Positions 1 to 11,796 of a stretch of DNA of 64,000 nt are shown here, piece by piece; the first letter of the stretch is position 1, and each line of letters begins with the position of its first letter. This DNA comes from Aselliscus stoliczkanus (taxonomy: Eukaryota; Chordata; Mammalia; Chiroptera; Hipposideridae). Location of the stretch: contig CM066734.1 in the NCBI GenBank assembly GCA_033961575.1, forward strand, positions 78,529,501 to 78,593,500. The letters run 5' to 3'. A program made the translations under genes and the position numbers. The notes under the pieces were generated by a model. It was not told the DNA's origin and ran no database searches. It was given only the letters and a program-made list of their open reading frames with translations.

Positions 1-640
1 AAGAAGGGGAACGGATTAAGAAATACAAATTAGTTGTTACAAAGTAGTTATGGGATGTAGGGTATAGCATAAGGGATATAGTCAATAATATTGCAATAAC
101 TATGTATAGTGTCAGATGGGTACTAGATTTGTTGGGAAGCAGGATGAAAAAGGTGAAGGGATTAAAAAGTTCGAATTGGTAGTTACAAAATAGTCATGTG
201 GATATAAATTCAAACATAAGGAATATAGTTAATGATATGGTAATAACTATTTATAGTGCCAGATTAGTCAGGGGGATCACTTCTTAAATTTTATAAATGT
301 TTAACCACTATGCTATATACCTGAAATTTATATAAAATAATATTAAATGTCAACTGTAATTGATAAATTCAAAAAGGGGAGGAGGGGAATAAGAAGTCCA
401 AATTTCCAGGTAGAAAACAAATTAGTTATAGGAATTTAAGGTACAACATGAGGAATATAATCAATAATATTGTGATAGCATAGCATGGTGTTGGATGGTT
501 GCTCGACTTTTCATGGTGATCAATTCTTTAGGTATATAGATGTTGAATAATTATGGTGTACCCCTGAAACTAATATAATACTATAATATAGCATGTTAGC
601 TATATCTTTAATAAAAATCTTTAAAAAAAGATATCTGTTA
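1..640 (+). mobile_element. L1 3' end with three tandem 3'UTR-like units
   Basis: The stretch reads as the AT-rich 3' end of a laurasiatherian-type L1. It ends with 'cccctgaaactaatataat' (about 560-580), an AATAAA at about 611 and a short A-run at 623-629. Three related units follow each other at about 1-145, 146-370 and 371-635. Each has a purine-rich start, then 'aaattagtt' or 'ggtagttacaaa', a 'cataaggaatatagt'-like core and a 'gt(g)ccagat'-like segment. The first unit is cut by the window edge. Nothing coding remains. Subfamily not assigned. Confidence 0.7.
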
Positions 641-790
641 TATCTGTTTTCAGCATCCATTATTCTTTCTTCTGTTAACTGCATCCAAGTTTCTACTGTA
701 GAAACCACCACTCCCATCTTCAGACCATGTGAATAGTGTGGATGAAAAAGGGGCTGCATACTAAACCTGACAAGCTCTAGGAGGGCAGCA

Positions 791-1392
791 TGTCAGGCCC
801 TATAATCTCAGAAACAGAAATTAACCACATAGGATGGTCTAAACATAAAAATCCCTAACTAAAAGCAGGTCATGACTGGTAGTCACATCCAGGGTTTGTA
901 GCTTCCTTGACAAAGATCAATCTTTGCCTTAAGTGATCCTGTTCATTGTCTTTTTGCAACTAAGATAACAGAACCTTGGAATGCTACAGTAACCCTCTTT
1001 TGTCCAGACCCCTGAGAGCATACCCCCTGCACCAGGGCATGAGACTACAGAACCCCTCAGTGTTATCATGCTCTCTGAATACCATCTTTATGTGCTGTGA
1101 ATGTTACTTAACCATCCTGTAAAAGAAGTTTGTGTCTCTCCATTTTACTTTTTATCCAATCCCAGAGACTTGGTCCCCACTTTGCTTTCTCCTGATCCCT
1201 TAATCTACTAGCAATGGATTTCATGTAACCTACCTTATATTCCCTTCTTTGATTCTAATTTATAAAATAAGCTGCAAAACTGCCATTCTCCAGAGAGAGA
1301 TTAATTCATTGAGAGTTTGCCTCCCAATTATTAGTTTGACTCAAATAAACTCATAAAAATTCTCTGCAAGTTTGGCATTTCTTATGTCGACA
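791..1392 (+). mobile_element. Old LTR (family shared with 49150-49493)
   Basis: Begins TGTCAGGCCC at 791 and ends near 'cttatgtcgaca' at 1392, giving TG...CA ends. Before the end it carries a polyadenylation-type AATAAA (about 1345) and the phrase 'actcataaaaatt'. The block 'aagctgcaaaact...cattctccagag' (about 1270-1295) recurs at 49375-49400 in a second copy, which supports an interspersed LTR. I could not find a matching target-site duplication, so the exact ends are provisional. No internal retroviral sequence is attached. Confidence 0.55.
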
Positions 1393-3224
1393 ATAGAATA
1401 CACACCCAATACAGGACCAAACACTTGACTTGACTTTTTTAGGGAAATTGCTGAAATCACTTGGCCATATACAAGCAGCTGGTGATTGTCCCATACCATA
1501 AAGCAATGAAATCCCAGGTATCTTTTCATTGCTTTGGTTAACTTACATGTGTTGTAGGCTTGGAAATGCATGTTTTAATATGTGAAGTAATCCAGATTGG
1601 AATAAACCATAATTTAGTATAATAAATCAAGTGCTTGGCTCTGTAATGTATAAAGCTATATACATTACTGGATAGCCTTTGATGTACAAAAAAATTTAAC
1701 TCCATTTTTGTAGACTATTTATTTCCTATAACCAAAAAGTCATGACTAATCTATTCGGTTTTTAAATGATTATAGGTCACAGGGGAAGCAATAGGTTGAT
1801 TATCATTAAAGATAGGAATAGACGTTGCCAACAAATTAACACAAGGGGAAAAAAAGAAAAATATTTCTGAACAACAAAATCAGAAAACACATTGTTTTAC
1901 AACATCCCCATGAGAAAGATAACATTAATCATTTTCTTCTTAACATAATTATTAAAGCTCAGAATGTATATGTGGAAATAGAATTCAAACCTGAGTCTTT
2001 CATATTTCAAATGTCTCATGGTTTCAGCATTGATATTTATTGTGATTAAACCTCTCTAGTAGGTCTATACAAAGCCTGAGAAAATTTGCTTTAAAGTTAG
2101 TTGGCCTATAGTTTCTATTTGCTTGATGACTCTCGTGAGAACAAATGTCACCATTCATTACCATTCAATATCAATTTTTATCAATAATAACAGTTTCCCA
2201 ATTACATAGCAAATGGGAATTCATTATCAGTCTACAGGGTATTTTAAATGCTGATCATACTAACTGTAATTTGCATCATGATTGAACATTAGACTATAAG
2301 TCCTCAGACATTATTTCATTTAAAGTAAACCCATGGAAGTCTACACTCAAAATTTATATAGAAAGAAGCTGAAGCTCCATTTTTTTCTATCATTTTCTCT
2401 ATAAGAAGTTGTTTCCTTTCTCACTTCTCTTATAATAGTGGAAAATGATTCAGCTACTGGAAAATAATAATTTAAGTCTATAGGTACACTCAAAATAAGC
2501 CAAGAGTAGGGAATAATATCTGTGGTATTTCAAGAAAGTTTCTTAGTCTGGAAAGTTATGTATTAGAAAATATGTTTTGGAAAAATAAAATATTATCAAT
2601 CAAAACAGTAGCAATCTCTATAAAATAAAACACAGAAGCCTAAAGAAATGCATTTAGGCTTTAAAGATGAGATGACAGTTTGTTTTTAAGATGTTCTGAA
2701 GAAAAAGAAATAATTAGTTCTTACTGGAAATGGAAGCTGAAAAGGAGATCAGAGTAAATGTCATTCCTAAATCATCTAACTCAAGCTACACATTAACTGA
2801 CTATGTAGAATTATTTGAAGTATTTTAAAATATGGGATGAATAGAAATGACAGATTTGTTGATAGTTAATTACTTGGAGAAAATCCAGAAAGGAACTCTT
2901 GGAAGTATATTTTATAATTAATATTCTGCTTTGTCAGAAGCAAATAAACATTATCTGTTTTAATAGATAACTGTAGAATGTAACTCAAAAATAACATGCT
3001 AACCTAAATAATAGTGCTTATTTTATTCAGGGACAAAATCCTTTCCAGCTTTCTCCAGGATATACGATAATTCATAGAATTCATAGAACCTGGAATAACC
3101 AAACAATCTCAAAAACGTACAATGTTCAAGTCCTTAACACAACCTGATGACAATTTTTACTACAAAACTACAGACATTAATACCTTGTTGTATTTGGAAA
3201 ATGATGGAAAATAGATCAATATAA
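1393..3224. other. AT-rich sequence, nothing recognised
   Basis: No open frame of note, no recognisable repeat consensus and no RNA gene seen. Ordinary AT-rich background. Confidence 0.6.
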
Positions 3225-3639
3225 AATAAGTGGAAAGTCCAGGAATAAACCTGCACTGATATGATCAGCTGATCAATTGATTTTCAAAAAATTTGCCCAA
3301 GCAATTCAAGTTTGAAAAGAAAGATTATTCAAATTAAGATCCTGCACTAACTGCAAAATATGTAAATATGAAAATAATGAACTTCAACCTAGATCTCATA
3401 CCCTTACATAAATTTTTTTAAGGTATCAAATAAAAAATGTAGACTTTAAATCTATTAACATTTTCTAGAAGAAAATTTTTGCAGCCTAGGGGTAGGGAAA
3501 TATTTCTTAGATAGGTTGTATAAGCAAGTAACTAAAAACAAATGGTAAATTAGAATTCACTAAAAATAAAAGGCTTCTTGAACTGTTAAGAAAATATACA
3601 ATTCACAGATTGAGAAAATATTTTTGCCAAATATGTATC

Positions 3640-3670
<31 letters not shown>

Positions 3671-4030
3671 CCAGAAGTAATATATGTATATTACTTCTAC
3701 AATAAATACAGAGTCCTTTCAACATTATGCCAAAAAAAATGGCAGATAAACATTAAAAAAGTGTTCAACATTAATCATTAAGGAAATGCAAAATAAAGCA
3801 GTGATGAAATAACATTATACACATAGCTATTATACACATAGCTGCTAGAATGGATAAAATTTTAAAAAACTGTAAACAATTAAATAGTGGTCAGGATATG
3901 ATCTAACTGGAACTTTCATACAATGCTGGTAGGCCAGCACATTGTAGTTTGTCCATAAACTGTGATAAAAAGTTGAAAACAGGTAGCCATATACACCCTG
4001 ATACCTAAAGACCTATTTTTCTAAGGAAAG
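3225..4030 (+). mobile_element. Old L1 fragment, ORF2 C-terminal region
   Basis: Degenerate L1 ORF2-region text runs on the plus strand, for example 'aacctgcactgatatgatca' near 3250, 'tctagaagaaaat' near 3465, 'aaggaaatgcaaa' near 3780 and 'gaactttcatacaatgctgg' near 3910. Frames are broken throughout. It is interrupted by an (AT)n run and a small palindrome at 3642-3698. 5'-truncated and old. Confidence 0.75.
3642..3698. repeat. (AT)n microsatellite plus perfect 26-bp inverted repeat
   Basis: Alternating AT runs from 3642 to 3670. It is followed at 3673-3698 by a perfect inverted repeat with 10-bp arms (agaagtaata / tattacttct) around a 6-base centre. Lies inside the L1 fragment. Confidence 0.9.
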
Positions 4031-5161
4031 ATTATATTTCAAAAACACCATAAATATTAGAAAGTTTACATATATAATTAGTTATTTTACATTATTTGAT
4101 GAGTTCTTAATCACTTAGGTTTTCTTTATATTGTGTTAATGTTTTCCAGTGATTGAACTACAATGGCTAGAAATTACTCATTAAAAAATTTAGAATTGAA
4201 GATTACTTCATTTTTAACAAATTCAGGTGTTTTATAAATAATGTTTATGAATAAATAAAAATGAAACTACTTTCATAAGAGTTTTGAATATTTGAAAGTA
4301 CTTTGGCATGTATTCAAGATCCTAAGTTTTGGGGCATTGTTTGGTATGTCAATGTTTAATTGTGAATATTGTAATTCTAAATATAGGTAAAAATTCTGTG
4401 TTTAAAAACTTTTCAAATTGTTTTATTTCCTCAACTTTATTTTATTTCTATCACTCCAAGTTTTATTAATATTCCAGAAACCAAATATAGATACAAAATT
4501 ACAGTGGTATTCATTTTAGGAGTATAGGTTTCTTATGATAGATGCTTAATAGATATTGCTGAGGTCTTTTAGAAACCTCTTGCTGTCTATATTTTCCAAA
4601 ACATCTGGATGAAAGCTTTACATCAAGAGAATCATAATGAGGGCACGTTGTATTAAATAATTTTAGAGAAGTAAGTGTACATGGAAACAAATCACACAAA
4701 TAAGAATAACCAACTATATGTGCTAACTCTTTTGTTAGTGAAAAATGTTCACATTTATAGTAAGTGGGAAGTCTGGATAAAATAATTTAAATCTATTAAG
4801 CCTATTGGTATCATTAGTATTATTACAACACTAAAATTTTCGATCTTTCCTCAGATATTTTTATTTAAGTGTACAGTAACTTAATAATGTAGGAGGACCA
4901 TTATTATTTTACATTATGTATTAAAAATTGAAAGACCCCCATCTCTATATACCATCACATTAGAGGTTAAGGTTTCAACATATAAATTTTAGAGGGACAC
5001 AATTCAGACCATAGTACCAGAATGATGCAGAAAATGTCATTATTTAATTATCACACTCATTCCATAAGCAGGCAGTTCTGACACTGTTGAAAAGCCTCAT
5101 GAAAGGATGAAAAGCTCCAGTGTTTATGGATCCATCATTCAATAAAAGAAAATCCAGTACC
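4031..5161. other. AT-rich sequence, nothing recognised
   Basis: Unique-looking AT-rich DNA. No gene or clear repeat seen. Confidence 0.6.
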
Positions 5162-5167
5162 TTTATT

Positions 5168-5802
5168 TGTGGAGGACCAGCCTCCGCTGACCAGGGTTCA
5201 AGAAGGTGGACACGGCGTCGGCGATACGAAAGACAGAAAATTTTTGTTACAGTAAAGGCAGAAAATGAGGGAGGAAAATAAAGAAGGGAGGGAGACAGTG
5301 GAGACACCAGGGGAGTTAAAAAGTGTCACACTTTATTGCAATAACATGTCCTTTTTATAGGGACTTTTGACCATTATCCAATTACAAGTTTAAGTTGCAC
5401 ATAGTCTTGATGTATTTTTCTCTTAAGACCTTTAGTCCCTATAATTGTTCTCCTTAGGGCACACTGTGACCTTTTCTATGTTTAAGGATAATCCCATCTA
5501 TGATAATCTCTTTATGACCCAGACTAAGTTTCTACATAATCTGTAATCCTGGGTCTGAATACTAAAGAGAATCTCACTTTTGATATTTAAATTTAACTGA
5601 TTAATTTTGTTTTAACTGTACCTAAAGTTCTCTCAAGACTTATCACAAACCTTAACAAAACATACACTTTGTAATAAATCACAGGCTTCAACAGAATACA
5701 AAATTGAGGAACACATGTCTAATTAACAGTACTTTCAGATTCACCAAGCCCACTAAAGTCAGCCTGCATGCCCCTCAATATTGGGCTACATGGCCCTCAA
5801 CA
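5168..5802 (-). mobile_element. Solo LTR, 635-bp variant, endogenous retrovirus (6-bp TSD)
   Basis: The plus strand reads TGTGGAGGACC at the start and ...CCCTCAACA at the end, so the LTR is in reverse orientation with TG/CA termini. It is flanked by perfect 6-bp target duplications 'tttatt' (5162-5167 and 5803-5808). The 3' part (plus-strand 5168-5360) matches the LTR at 61442-62593, sharing 'ccagcctccgctgaccaggg', 'ggcgtcggcga', 'agacagtggaga' and 'gtgtcacactttattg' (an AATAAA on the LTR strand), plus a TATA-like 'ctataaaa' on the LTR strand. The 6-bp duplication points to a class II (betaretrovirus-like) ERV. No internal sequence is left, so it arose by LTR-LTR recombination. Confidence 0.88.
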
Positions 5803-5970
5803 TTTATTAATATCAACACAATCACTATAAATAAAGAAGTAAAGAATATATAATTGTATATTGAAAGAATCATGTACCTTGAGAAAGTTGATTTTGTCTC
5901 AAGAAGTAAAGATAGTTACTGTAATTTACTATTTTAACAAGTCAGTGGGGAAAATTCATACAGTAGTCTT

Positions 5971-6412
5971 TTTTTTTTTTTTAAGATTTTATTGGGGAAT
6001 TGGTGGAGGGGAACAGTGTTGGGGAATCGGGGAAGGGGAACAGACAAGTTGCTGTCTTTTTGTTCTTCAGTCTAGTTGTGGAGGATGTTGCTTCACTGTT
6101 GGTATCGTCATTGCGCTCTTCCCGGATGAGGCAGATCGGTTGCTGGCCTCTGGATGTCGCTCACCGCGGCTATTGGCAGCTCACGCTTGGCTGCCAGCCA
6201 CTCACGCTGGCTGCGGACCACTCACTGTAGCCTATGGCAGCCCACTGCAGCAGGGGCTGCAGCCCACACCATCACCGGGGCTCGCACAGCCCAGCTCCAG
6301 GTGGAGCTGTTAGCTGTAGAGGGCAGTGTCACTGGCCCTCATGTGGGATCCGAACCGGGGCCGCTGGCATCCCAAAACCAGCGCTTAACTAAGGCGCCAC
6401 TCGGCCGGCCCC
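5971..6412 (-). mobile_element. Full-length tRNA-headed SINE, long form (442 bp)
   Basis: Flanked by a perfect 14-bp target duplication 'catacagtagtctt' (5957-5970 and 6413-6426). On the minus strand it opens with 'ggccggccgagtggcgcc' (tRNA-like head). A pol III B-box 'ggttcggatcc' lies near 6350, then a CTG/GC-rich body of about 300 bp, and it ends 'ccccaataaaatctt' followed by poly(A). AATAAA followed by TCTT is the mark of T+ class SINEs. The body carries no frame of its own, and the apparent 150-codon plus-strand frame here is a GC-rich chance reading. Confidence 0.92.
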
Positions 6413-6426
6413 CATACAGTAGTCTT

Positions 6427-6870
6427 AATTGTTGTTAAGTTAAACAAAAATATCAACATATAATTGAAACCAGTCATAGAAAATCCAAAATTATTAGGAA
6501 AAATTAATAAATATTATTATATAAAAATAAAAACAGACAAGAGACTCCATATATAACAGTGAAATATAAATAGTATCCTGACAGAAACAATTTGCTATAT
6601 AATATCTATAGTGTTTAAAAATGTCTTATACATTCATAAGAAAAAGAAAAACAGTGCTAGAAAAATTAAGGACGAAAATATATACTTCATAGAAGGGAAA
6701 ATGCAATTGCTTTGCAAGTGTATAAATATATTCTTTATGAGGAATCAAGAAAATGGGAAAGCAAAATAATGAAGGAGCAAGAGCCAATTGGAAGATCCTT
6801 TATCAAGCTGGTCTGTAGGAAAGGCAATTCATCCTAGATCCCTAGGACTGTACTCCTGTGAAACTATATA
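6427..6870. other. AT-rich sequence, nothing recognised
   Basis: AT-rich spacer between the SINE and the MITE. No feature seen. Confidence 0.6.
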
Positions 6871-7028
6871 CAGTAAAACCTTGGATGGTGAGTAACTTGG
6901 TTTGCGAGTGTTCCTCCAGACAAGCAAATATTTCTAATACATTTTAACATGGTAAATGAGCAGTGTCTTGCAAAATGAGTAGTTTGTTTCTGGAACAAAT
7001 TATGCTCACAAACCAAGGTATTACTGTA
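6871..7028. mobile_element. Tigger/pogo-like palindromic MITE (158 bp)
   Basis: Ends are inverted repeats: 'cagtaaaaccttgg' at 6871 and 'ccaaggtattactg' ending at 7028. Longer complementary arms ('ggtttgcgag' against 'ctcacaaacc') make the whole element an imperfect palindrome. It is flanked on both sides by TA, the pogo/Tc1-mariner target. No transposase remains, so it is a non-autonomous fossil. Family placement (Tigger/MER-type) is from memory. Confidence 0.8.
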
Positions 7029-7066
7029 TATCATATCTTAATAGAGAAAAATAAGGGAACTAATAC

Positions 7067-8259
7067 TGTTGGAGGCCAATAATCTCTCAGTGTCTGACAA
7101 GGTCACTTTGCCCTGCTCAGCACTGGATATTAGAAGTGCTGCCTTATGGTTGGTCATGTAATATCTCCTGCCTCTATGAACCCATGTGCCTTTCCTCCTA
7201 TAGGAGACAATACACTCACTGCATTTGTGACAAGTTCCTGTGGTACCCTGATGATAGTTGATTGTGTAAGCCAACGACGGGGCAAGATTTCCTAAAAAAT
7301 ATTGGGGACTCAAGCCCCTTGGAAAAGGAAACTCCCTAAAACAGGCTACAGCCCGAGGGGACCCCTGAACTGAGATATTGGGGACTCAAGGCCCTTGGAA
7401 ACTGAGGCACAGACCTCTAGCCACATAGGTCAAAAAGCCTGCCTGTGAGAAACTGACAGCCTGCCTGTGAGAAACTGATGCACTTGCCTAAAGGCCCCTG
7501 CTGTGAATAGTCTACTTGAAGATTAAAAATCTTCAGGCCATGAGAGTTCCGGTAAGAGGCAGCTTGTTGACCATGGGGTTTGTTAATCAACAGCCTTGGG
7601 TGAATTCCTTTGCCTAGAGCCTTGTTGCAGCAATGGATACTGAAGCTTTGACTGAGAAACGGATGCAGCCCTGCTTAGGATAGGAGAGGTGTGAGGCCCC
7701 ATTTTGATTGCTAGGTATTGTATTTACATAGTAATAGATTTTAGATGCTTTTACCCTAAACACAGCCATTCCTAGTCTTTTAGTATAGCTCAAGTACACG
7801 CCCTGTGAGTTTTATGATTGTGTTTAGCTGCTAGGATTTAAGATAATTTCTAGATAGTCAAGATAGCTATAGTAAACATTCTTTAGACAATATACAAAAA
7901 TGTGTCATTCCTTAACATAAGATAGTCATGATAAACATTCTTTAGGTGCTATACAGAAACTAAGTCTGGGTTTCATGGTAATTATCATAATAAAAGACAA
8001 GATAATCCTTTAATGGAAGAGTAAGTCACAGTACACCCTGGAGAGAGCAAATTGCAGGGGAGATAAGACTGTGAAAATCCTGGGAAATAGATACCACCAG
8101 ACTCATGTGCAAGAGTCCCTATAAAACGGACATGCTATTACATTAAAGGGTGACACTCCTGCGAAACTCTTTCGGGTGTCTCCACTCTCTTATTTTTTCC
8201 TCGCCGACTCTGTCCCACCCGAAGGAATCCCTGGACTCCGTGGAGGCTGGACCCCTGCA
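7067..8259 (+). mobile_element. Solo LTR, 1193 bp, endogenous retrovirus (6-bp TSD)
   Basis: Starts TGTTGGAGGCC and ends GGACCCCTGCA, with a perfect 6-bp target duplication 'taatac' (7061-7066 and 8260-8265). A TATA-like 'ctataaaacgg' lies near 8131 and an ATTAAA poly(A) signal near 8141, followed by 'gggtgacactcctgcg' and the U5-like 'gtgtctccactctctta'. The same family, reversed, lies at 61442-62593. It holds no gene. Its short open frames are spurious. Confidence 0.9.
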
Positions 8260-8265
8260 TAATAC

Positions 8266-8680
8266 TACTAATCTAATACTCATCTTCTACTTGTAAAATG
8301 CTCACCACATAGGGCAAGCCCCCTGCACTTCCATCTTGTAAATGGGAAAGCACATAGCAGAGGTGTACAGCATCTTTCTGTCAACAAGGATGTCCTGGGC
8401 CAGGAAGCAAGACTCTGCTGTGATACATCTGTGGGCAACACAAGGGATTGGGGACAGCTGCTACTCTGAGACATAGGCCTGCAGCAATAAAAAATGCGAT
8501 GATCTGACTTTATAAAAAACATGTCAATGCCACCACTGATATGGTCAAATGGCAAGAACACAGATTGGAAGGGTGGGTCTGCAGGCATATTTAGGGGATC
8601 CAGATCAAAAGAACAAATAAAGAAACAAAAAAGATAAAAAGAATGGAAACGTTTCCATCAATAATAATCGCAATAATAAT
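8266..8680. other. Unidentified sequence, less AT-rich than its surroundings
   Basis: A minus-strand open frame of about 102 codons spans 8280-8588, but it matches nothing I recognise and its composition does not stand out. It could be an old LTR or repeat remnant. No function proposed. Confidence 0.35.
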
Positions 8681-8684
8681 AGTA

Positions 8685-8905
8685 CAATAATAAACATTTA
8701 TGCACTAATCACCCTATAGTTTAAGTGTTTTGCATTTAATCCTCACAATAGTCCTATAAATAGGTAGAATTATTATCCCTATTTTATAGGTGAGACTACT
8801 AAGGTATAAAGAGCTTATGTAATTCAAGTAAGGTCAAATATCTAAAAAATAACTAGAACTGGGATTTTACTACAGGCAGTCTGCTTCAGGTTTTAGGCTA
8901 CTTAT
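8685..8905 (-). mobile_element. MIR SINE fossil
   Basis: Reads as the reverse complement of MIR: 'ataaacatttatgcact', 'tttaatcctcacaatagtcc', 'attattatccctattttata', then 'ggtgagactactaaggta' and 'aggcagtctgcttc'. Diverged throughout, as expected for an ancient copy. Confidence 0.8.
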
Positions 8906-9779
8906 TCACTGTGTTATTCTGAATTTTGAATACATATATCCATACACAAACATAGAGAACACATTTGGAAATGCATGGAAATTTTCTGGAAGGGCACGCA
9001 AGTTTTTAGTAGTATGCCACTATAGAATATAATTGGAGTAGCAATGAAAACATTTTGCTTTTAATTTTAAGTATTTGAACACTGTAAGCATTTTCAAGGC
9101 ACAAGCATTAATCTTATGATTAAAAAAAATTAAATATAATTCTCTTAGGCAAATAAATCATTTCATGTGTGATTGCCCTCCTTATGCAAACAAGCTCCAG
9201 TTCATTGACCTCATTCTTCGCCTAGCGACTTACTTAGCTCCCTCTCTGCTTTCATTGCTAAGTGTCTCAAATGAAAAGTCTGTTCATTAGTTTCTTAAAA
9301 CATCTTCCCCTTTAACCTCTTAATTACCAGCCATCTTCCTATTAGTTCCATTATCTTACTGAATCTTCTCTTTCAAATATCACCAATCAATAACTTATGC
9401 CTCAGTTCCATGATCTTCATTCCTGAAATTGTGTGTTCCTTTTCATGGATATATACAAGAGAATAATGTAAATTGTATGGATTGAGATGGCATCTTGGGA
9501 AATTAAACTCTCAACGTTTTGCTAACATTGTCAACCTGAAAAAAGTCAAACCCAATATAATAAAAATGATGTGAGGTGTTTTTAGAGAATTTCATTAAAA
9601 TAAAAATGTAGAACATCAAATAAGACCAATCGGTAACAATTTAATTGTCCTAAGGATTAATTTATTGTAACAGTTATGTTGAGGTCACTCTGTGTTTGTA
9701 AACTGGTTTCTACTGTCTTCTCTAATTGTTTCTAATTTTCTTGGCAAACCTTGTACTTTCATCTTTGTGTACAAATTCC
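8906..9779. other. AT-rich sequence, possible L2 traces
   Basis: CT-rich text at about 9170-9440 is faintly reminiscent of L2, but I cannot support it. Nothing else seen. Confidence 0.4.
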
Positions 9780-10130
9780 TGAATCAAACTGAGCATGGGA
9801 CATAGCCATGTTGTAACTCTTCCATGACTTTGTGCTCTTAGAATAGAGCAGCACAATCCTTAACCTCCTCTACAAAGTCACTGTCTTTTCCCACCTCTCT
9901 ACTTTATCTCACATCGATATTTCCCTTAATCTTTGTGCTTTAGGCCAATTGTCTTCCGAGTTTTTCAAGAATACTATCTCCTTCCTGCCAAGCATTCTTC
10001 ACAGTGGGTTCTTCCTTTGCCCTCCTCCAAGCATAAGTAACTTCTTCTCAGCTTTCAGAATTCAGTCTAAATTTTGTTTCCTTGTAAATATTTATTCTGA
10101 TTTCCCCAAATCAGATTTGTGTGCTAATAT
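9780..10130 (+). mobile_element. Probable L2 fragment
   Basis: Pyrimidine-rich text fits the L2 3' half in order: 'aacctcctctacaaag', 'tgctttaggccaattgtc', 'agctttcagaattcagtc' and 'tttattctgatttcccc'. Very diverged. The 116-codon open frame over it (9949-10299) owes its length to T-rich runs and is not a gene. Confidence 0.5.
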
Positions 10131-10289
10131 AAATAGTATTTTTTTTTTTTTTTCAAATTTTACTTTCTCACTGTGTGAGAAAAGAAAGAGATTGACTTTT
10201 GTATATAAACACTATATCTTAAAGTTTTGCTACAATTGCTTATTAGCTCCAGGGGTATTTTTGTCAGTTCCTTTTTTTTTTTTTTTTTT

Positions 10290-11130
10290 GCCTACATAGA
10301 CGATCATGTCTTCTGCAAAGACACTTCTGTGTCTTCCACATCTGCATACCTTTTATTTCCTTTACTTGCTTCATTGCATTCGAAAGAAATTCTAGTATGA
10401 AATTAGAAATCAGTGGTGAATCCTTAACTTATACCTGATCTTAGTCGAAAAACTTGGAATTTCTCACCATTAAACTTGAAGTTAGTTTTTGTTTTTTTTG
10501 TAAATAGTGTTTATCAAGTTGAAGAAATTCTCCATTGCTAGTTTACTGAGAGATTTTATCATGAAGGGGTATTGAATTTTGTCAAACACTTTTTCTGCTA
10601 CTATTGATATGATCATATAATTTTTCTTTTGTAATCTGTTGATATGATGAATTACATGACTGGATTTTCTAATGTTAAACTAACCTGGCATACCTGGGGT
10701 AAATCCCATTTGATCAAGGTGTATAGTAATTTTTATAGATTTTTGAATTCAATTTGCTTATATTTTGTTGAAAGTTGTTGCATCTATGTTAATGAGAAAT
10801 ATTGGTCTGTAGTTTATTTGTAATGTCCTTGTTTGGTTTTGGTATTTGGATCATAAATGAATTAGGATGCATTCTCTCTGATGCAGATTGCAAAGAATTG
10901 ATATAATTTCTTCCTTAAAATGTTGGATAGAATTCACCATTGAATACTTCTTGGCCTGGTGCTTTCTATTTTGAAGGCTATTGATTCAATTTCTTTAATA
11001 AATGTAGACCTAGTCAGATTGTTTACTGTTATTGGGTAAGTTTTGGCAAATTGCATCTTTCAAGGTATTGTTCCATTTCATCTAGATTATCAAGTTTCTG
11101 AGCCTATATCTTACAATCGCTACTCATAGC
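10290..11130 (-). mobile_element. Old L1 fragment, ORF2 reverse-transcriptase region
   Basis: On the minus strand this reads through degenerate L1 reverse-transcriptase sequence. The active-site motif region lies near 10294-10320, where the FADDM-type motif appears as F-A-E-D-M, a D-to-E change. Many stops and indels. Truncated at both ends. Confidence 0.8.
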
Positions 11131-11721
11131 TTTGATGTTGTTGAAGTGGCCAACTGCTTGTGAACTTCTATAATTGTTAACATGTTTATCCTTTTAATTA
11201 AGTTATTAAAAATGATGCCATTGCACTAGTGCTTTCCTTTAATATGTTTTCAAAAGTATTATGTTATAAAACCACATTTAAAGAATAATTCATTTTATAT
11301 ACATAAAAGTACAGGTACATAGCATCAGGGCAAACATTTGATACTAGTGCAGCAAATATTTACAACTGCAAGAATAGTTACAATTCATAAACTTTATTTC
11401 AAAGCAAAACTAAATCCTTATGAACCATAAAAAAAAAAAATGTACCCTCAGGTAAGTAAATCTGTATTTACCATTGAGAGACATTCAGAAGGTGTTTACC
11501 CTATAGAAATAAAAAAAGAAGTACCAGCATCAAAACTTGCAGAATGTGTGCCCTCCAACTGGAAAAGTACCCTGGATACAATACTGGAGCACTCATAAAA
11601 TAATGCATCATTGATACACAGTGTTACACAGGATGATATATTTGGAAAAACATGTACATTGTAAACTATATTTAAGAATTTATTCAGAAGTGTTAGACTC
11701 TGGACTGGAATGATATATGTA
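11131..11721. other. Unidentified AT-rich sequence
   Basis: On the minus strand the text (for example 'gaaataaagtttatgaattg' near 11390) looks like an mRNA 3'UTR with poly(A) signals. I cannot identify a parent gene and see no coding part. Possible retrocopy remnant, unproven. Confidence 0.25.
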
Positions 11722-11737
11722 AAAAAAATTCATTAAA

Positions 11738-11786
11738 AATCAGGTCCCACATATGAGGGCCAGTGACACTGCCCTCAAAAAAAAAA
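11738..11786 (+). mobile_element. 5'-truncated short-form SINE
   Basis: Only the last ~40 bases of the tRNA-type head remain, from 'caggtcccacatatgagggc' to 'cactgccctc', followed directly by an A-run. It is flanked by 'attcattaaa' at 11728-11737 and 11787-11796, a target duplication. It joins the poly(A) at exactly the same point ('gccctc') as the short copies at 49911-50014 and 59853-59933. Confidence 0.85.
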
Positions 11787-11796
11787 ATTCATTAAA

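Noticed and set aside
5861..6438. Three overlapping plus-strand open frames (76-150 codons)
   Set aside because: They cover the GC-rich body of the SINE at 5971-6412 in all frames. SINE bodies do not encode proteins.
7067..8259. Possible full provirus paired with the LTR at 5168-5802
   Set aside because: The two LTRs are in opposite orientation, each has its own different 6-bp duplication, and there is no retroviral internal sequence between them.
9949..10299. 116-codon plus-strand frame rich in F, S and L
   Set aside because: Composition comes from T-rich runs in a decayed L2 and poly(T). No domain.
11131..11721. Processed pseudogene 3'UTR
   Set aside because: 3'UTR-like look only. No coding sequence, tail or target repeats that I could identify.
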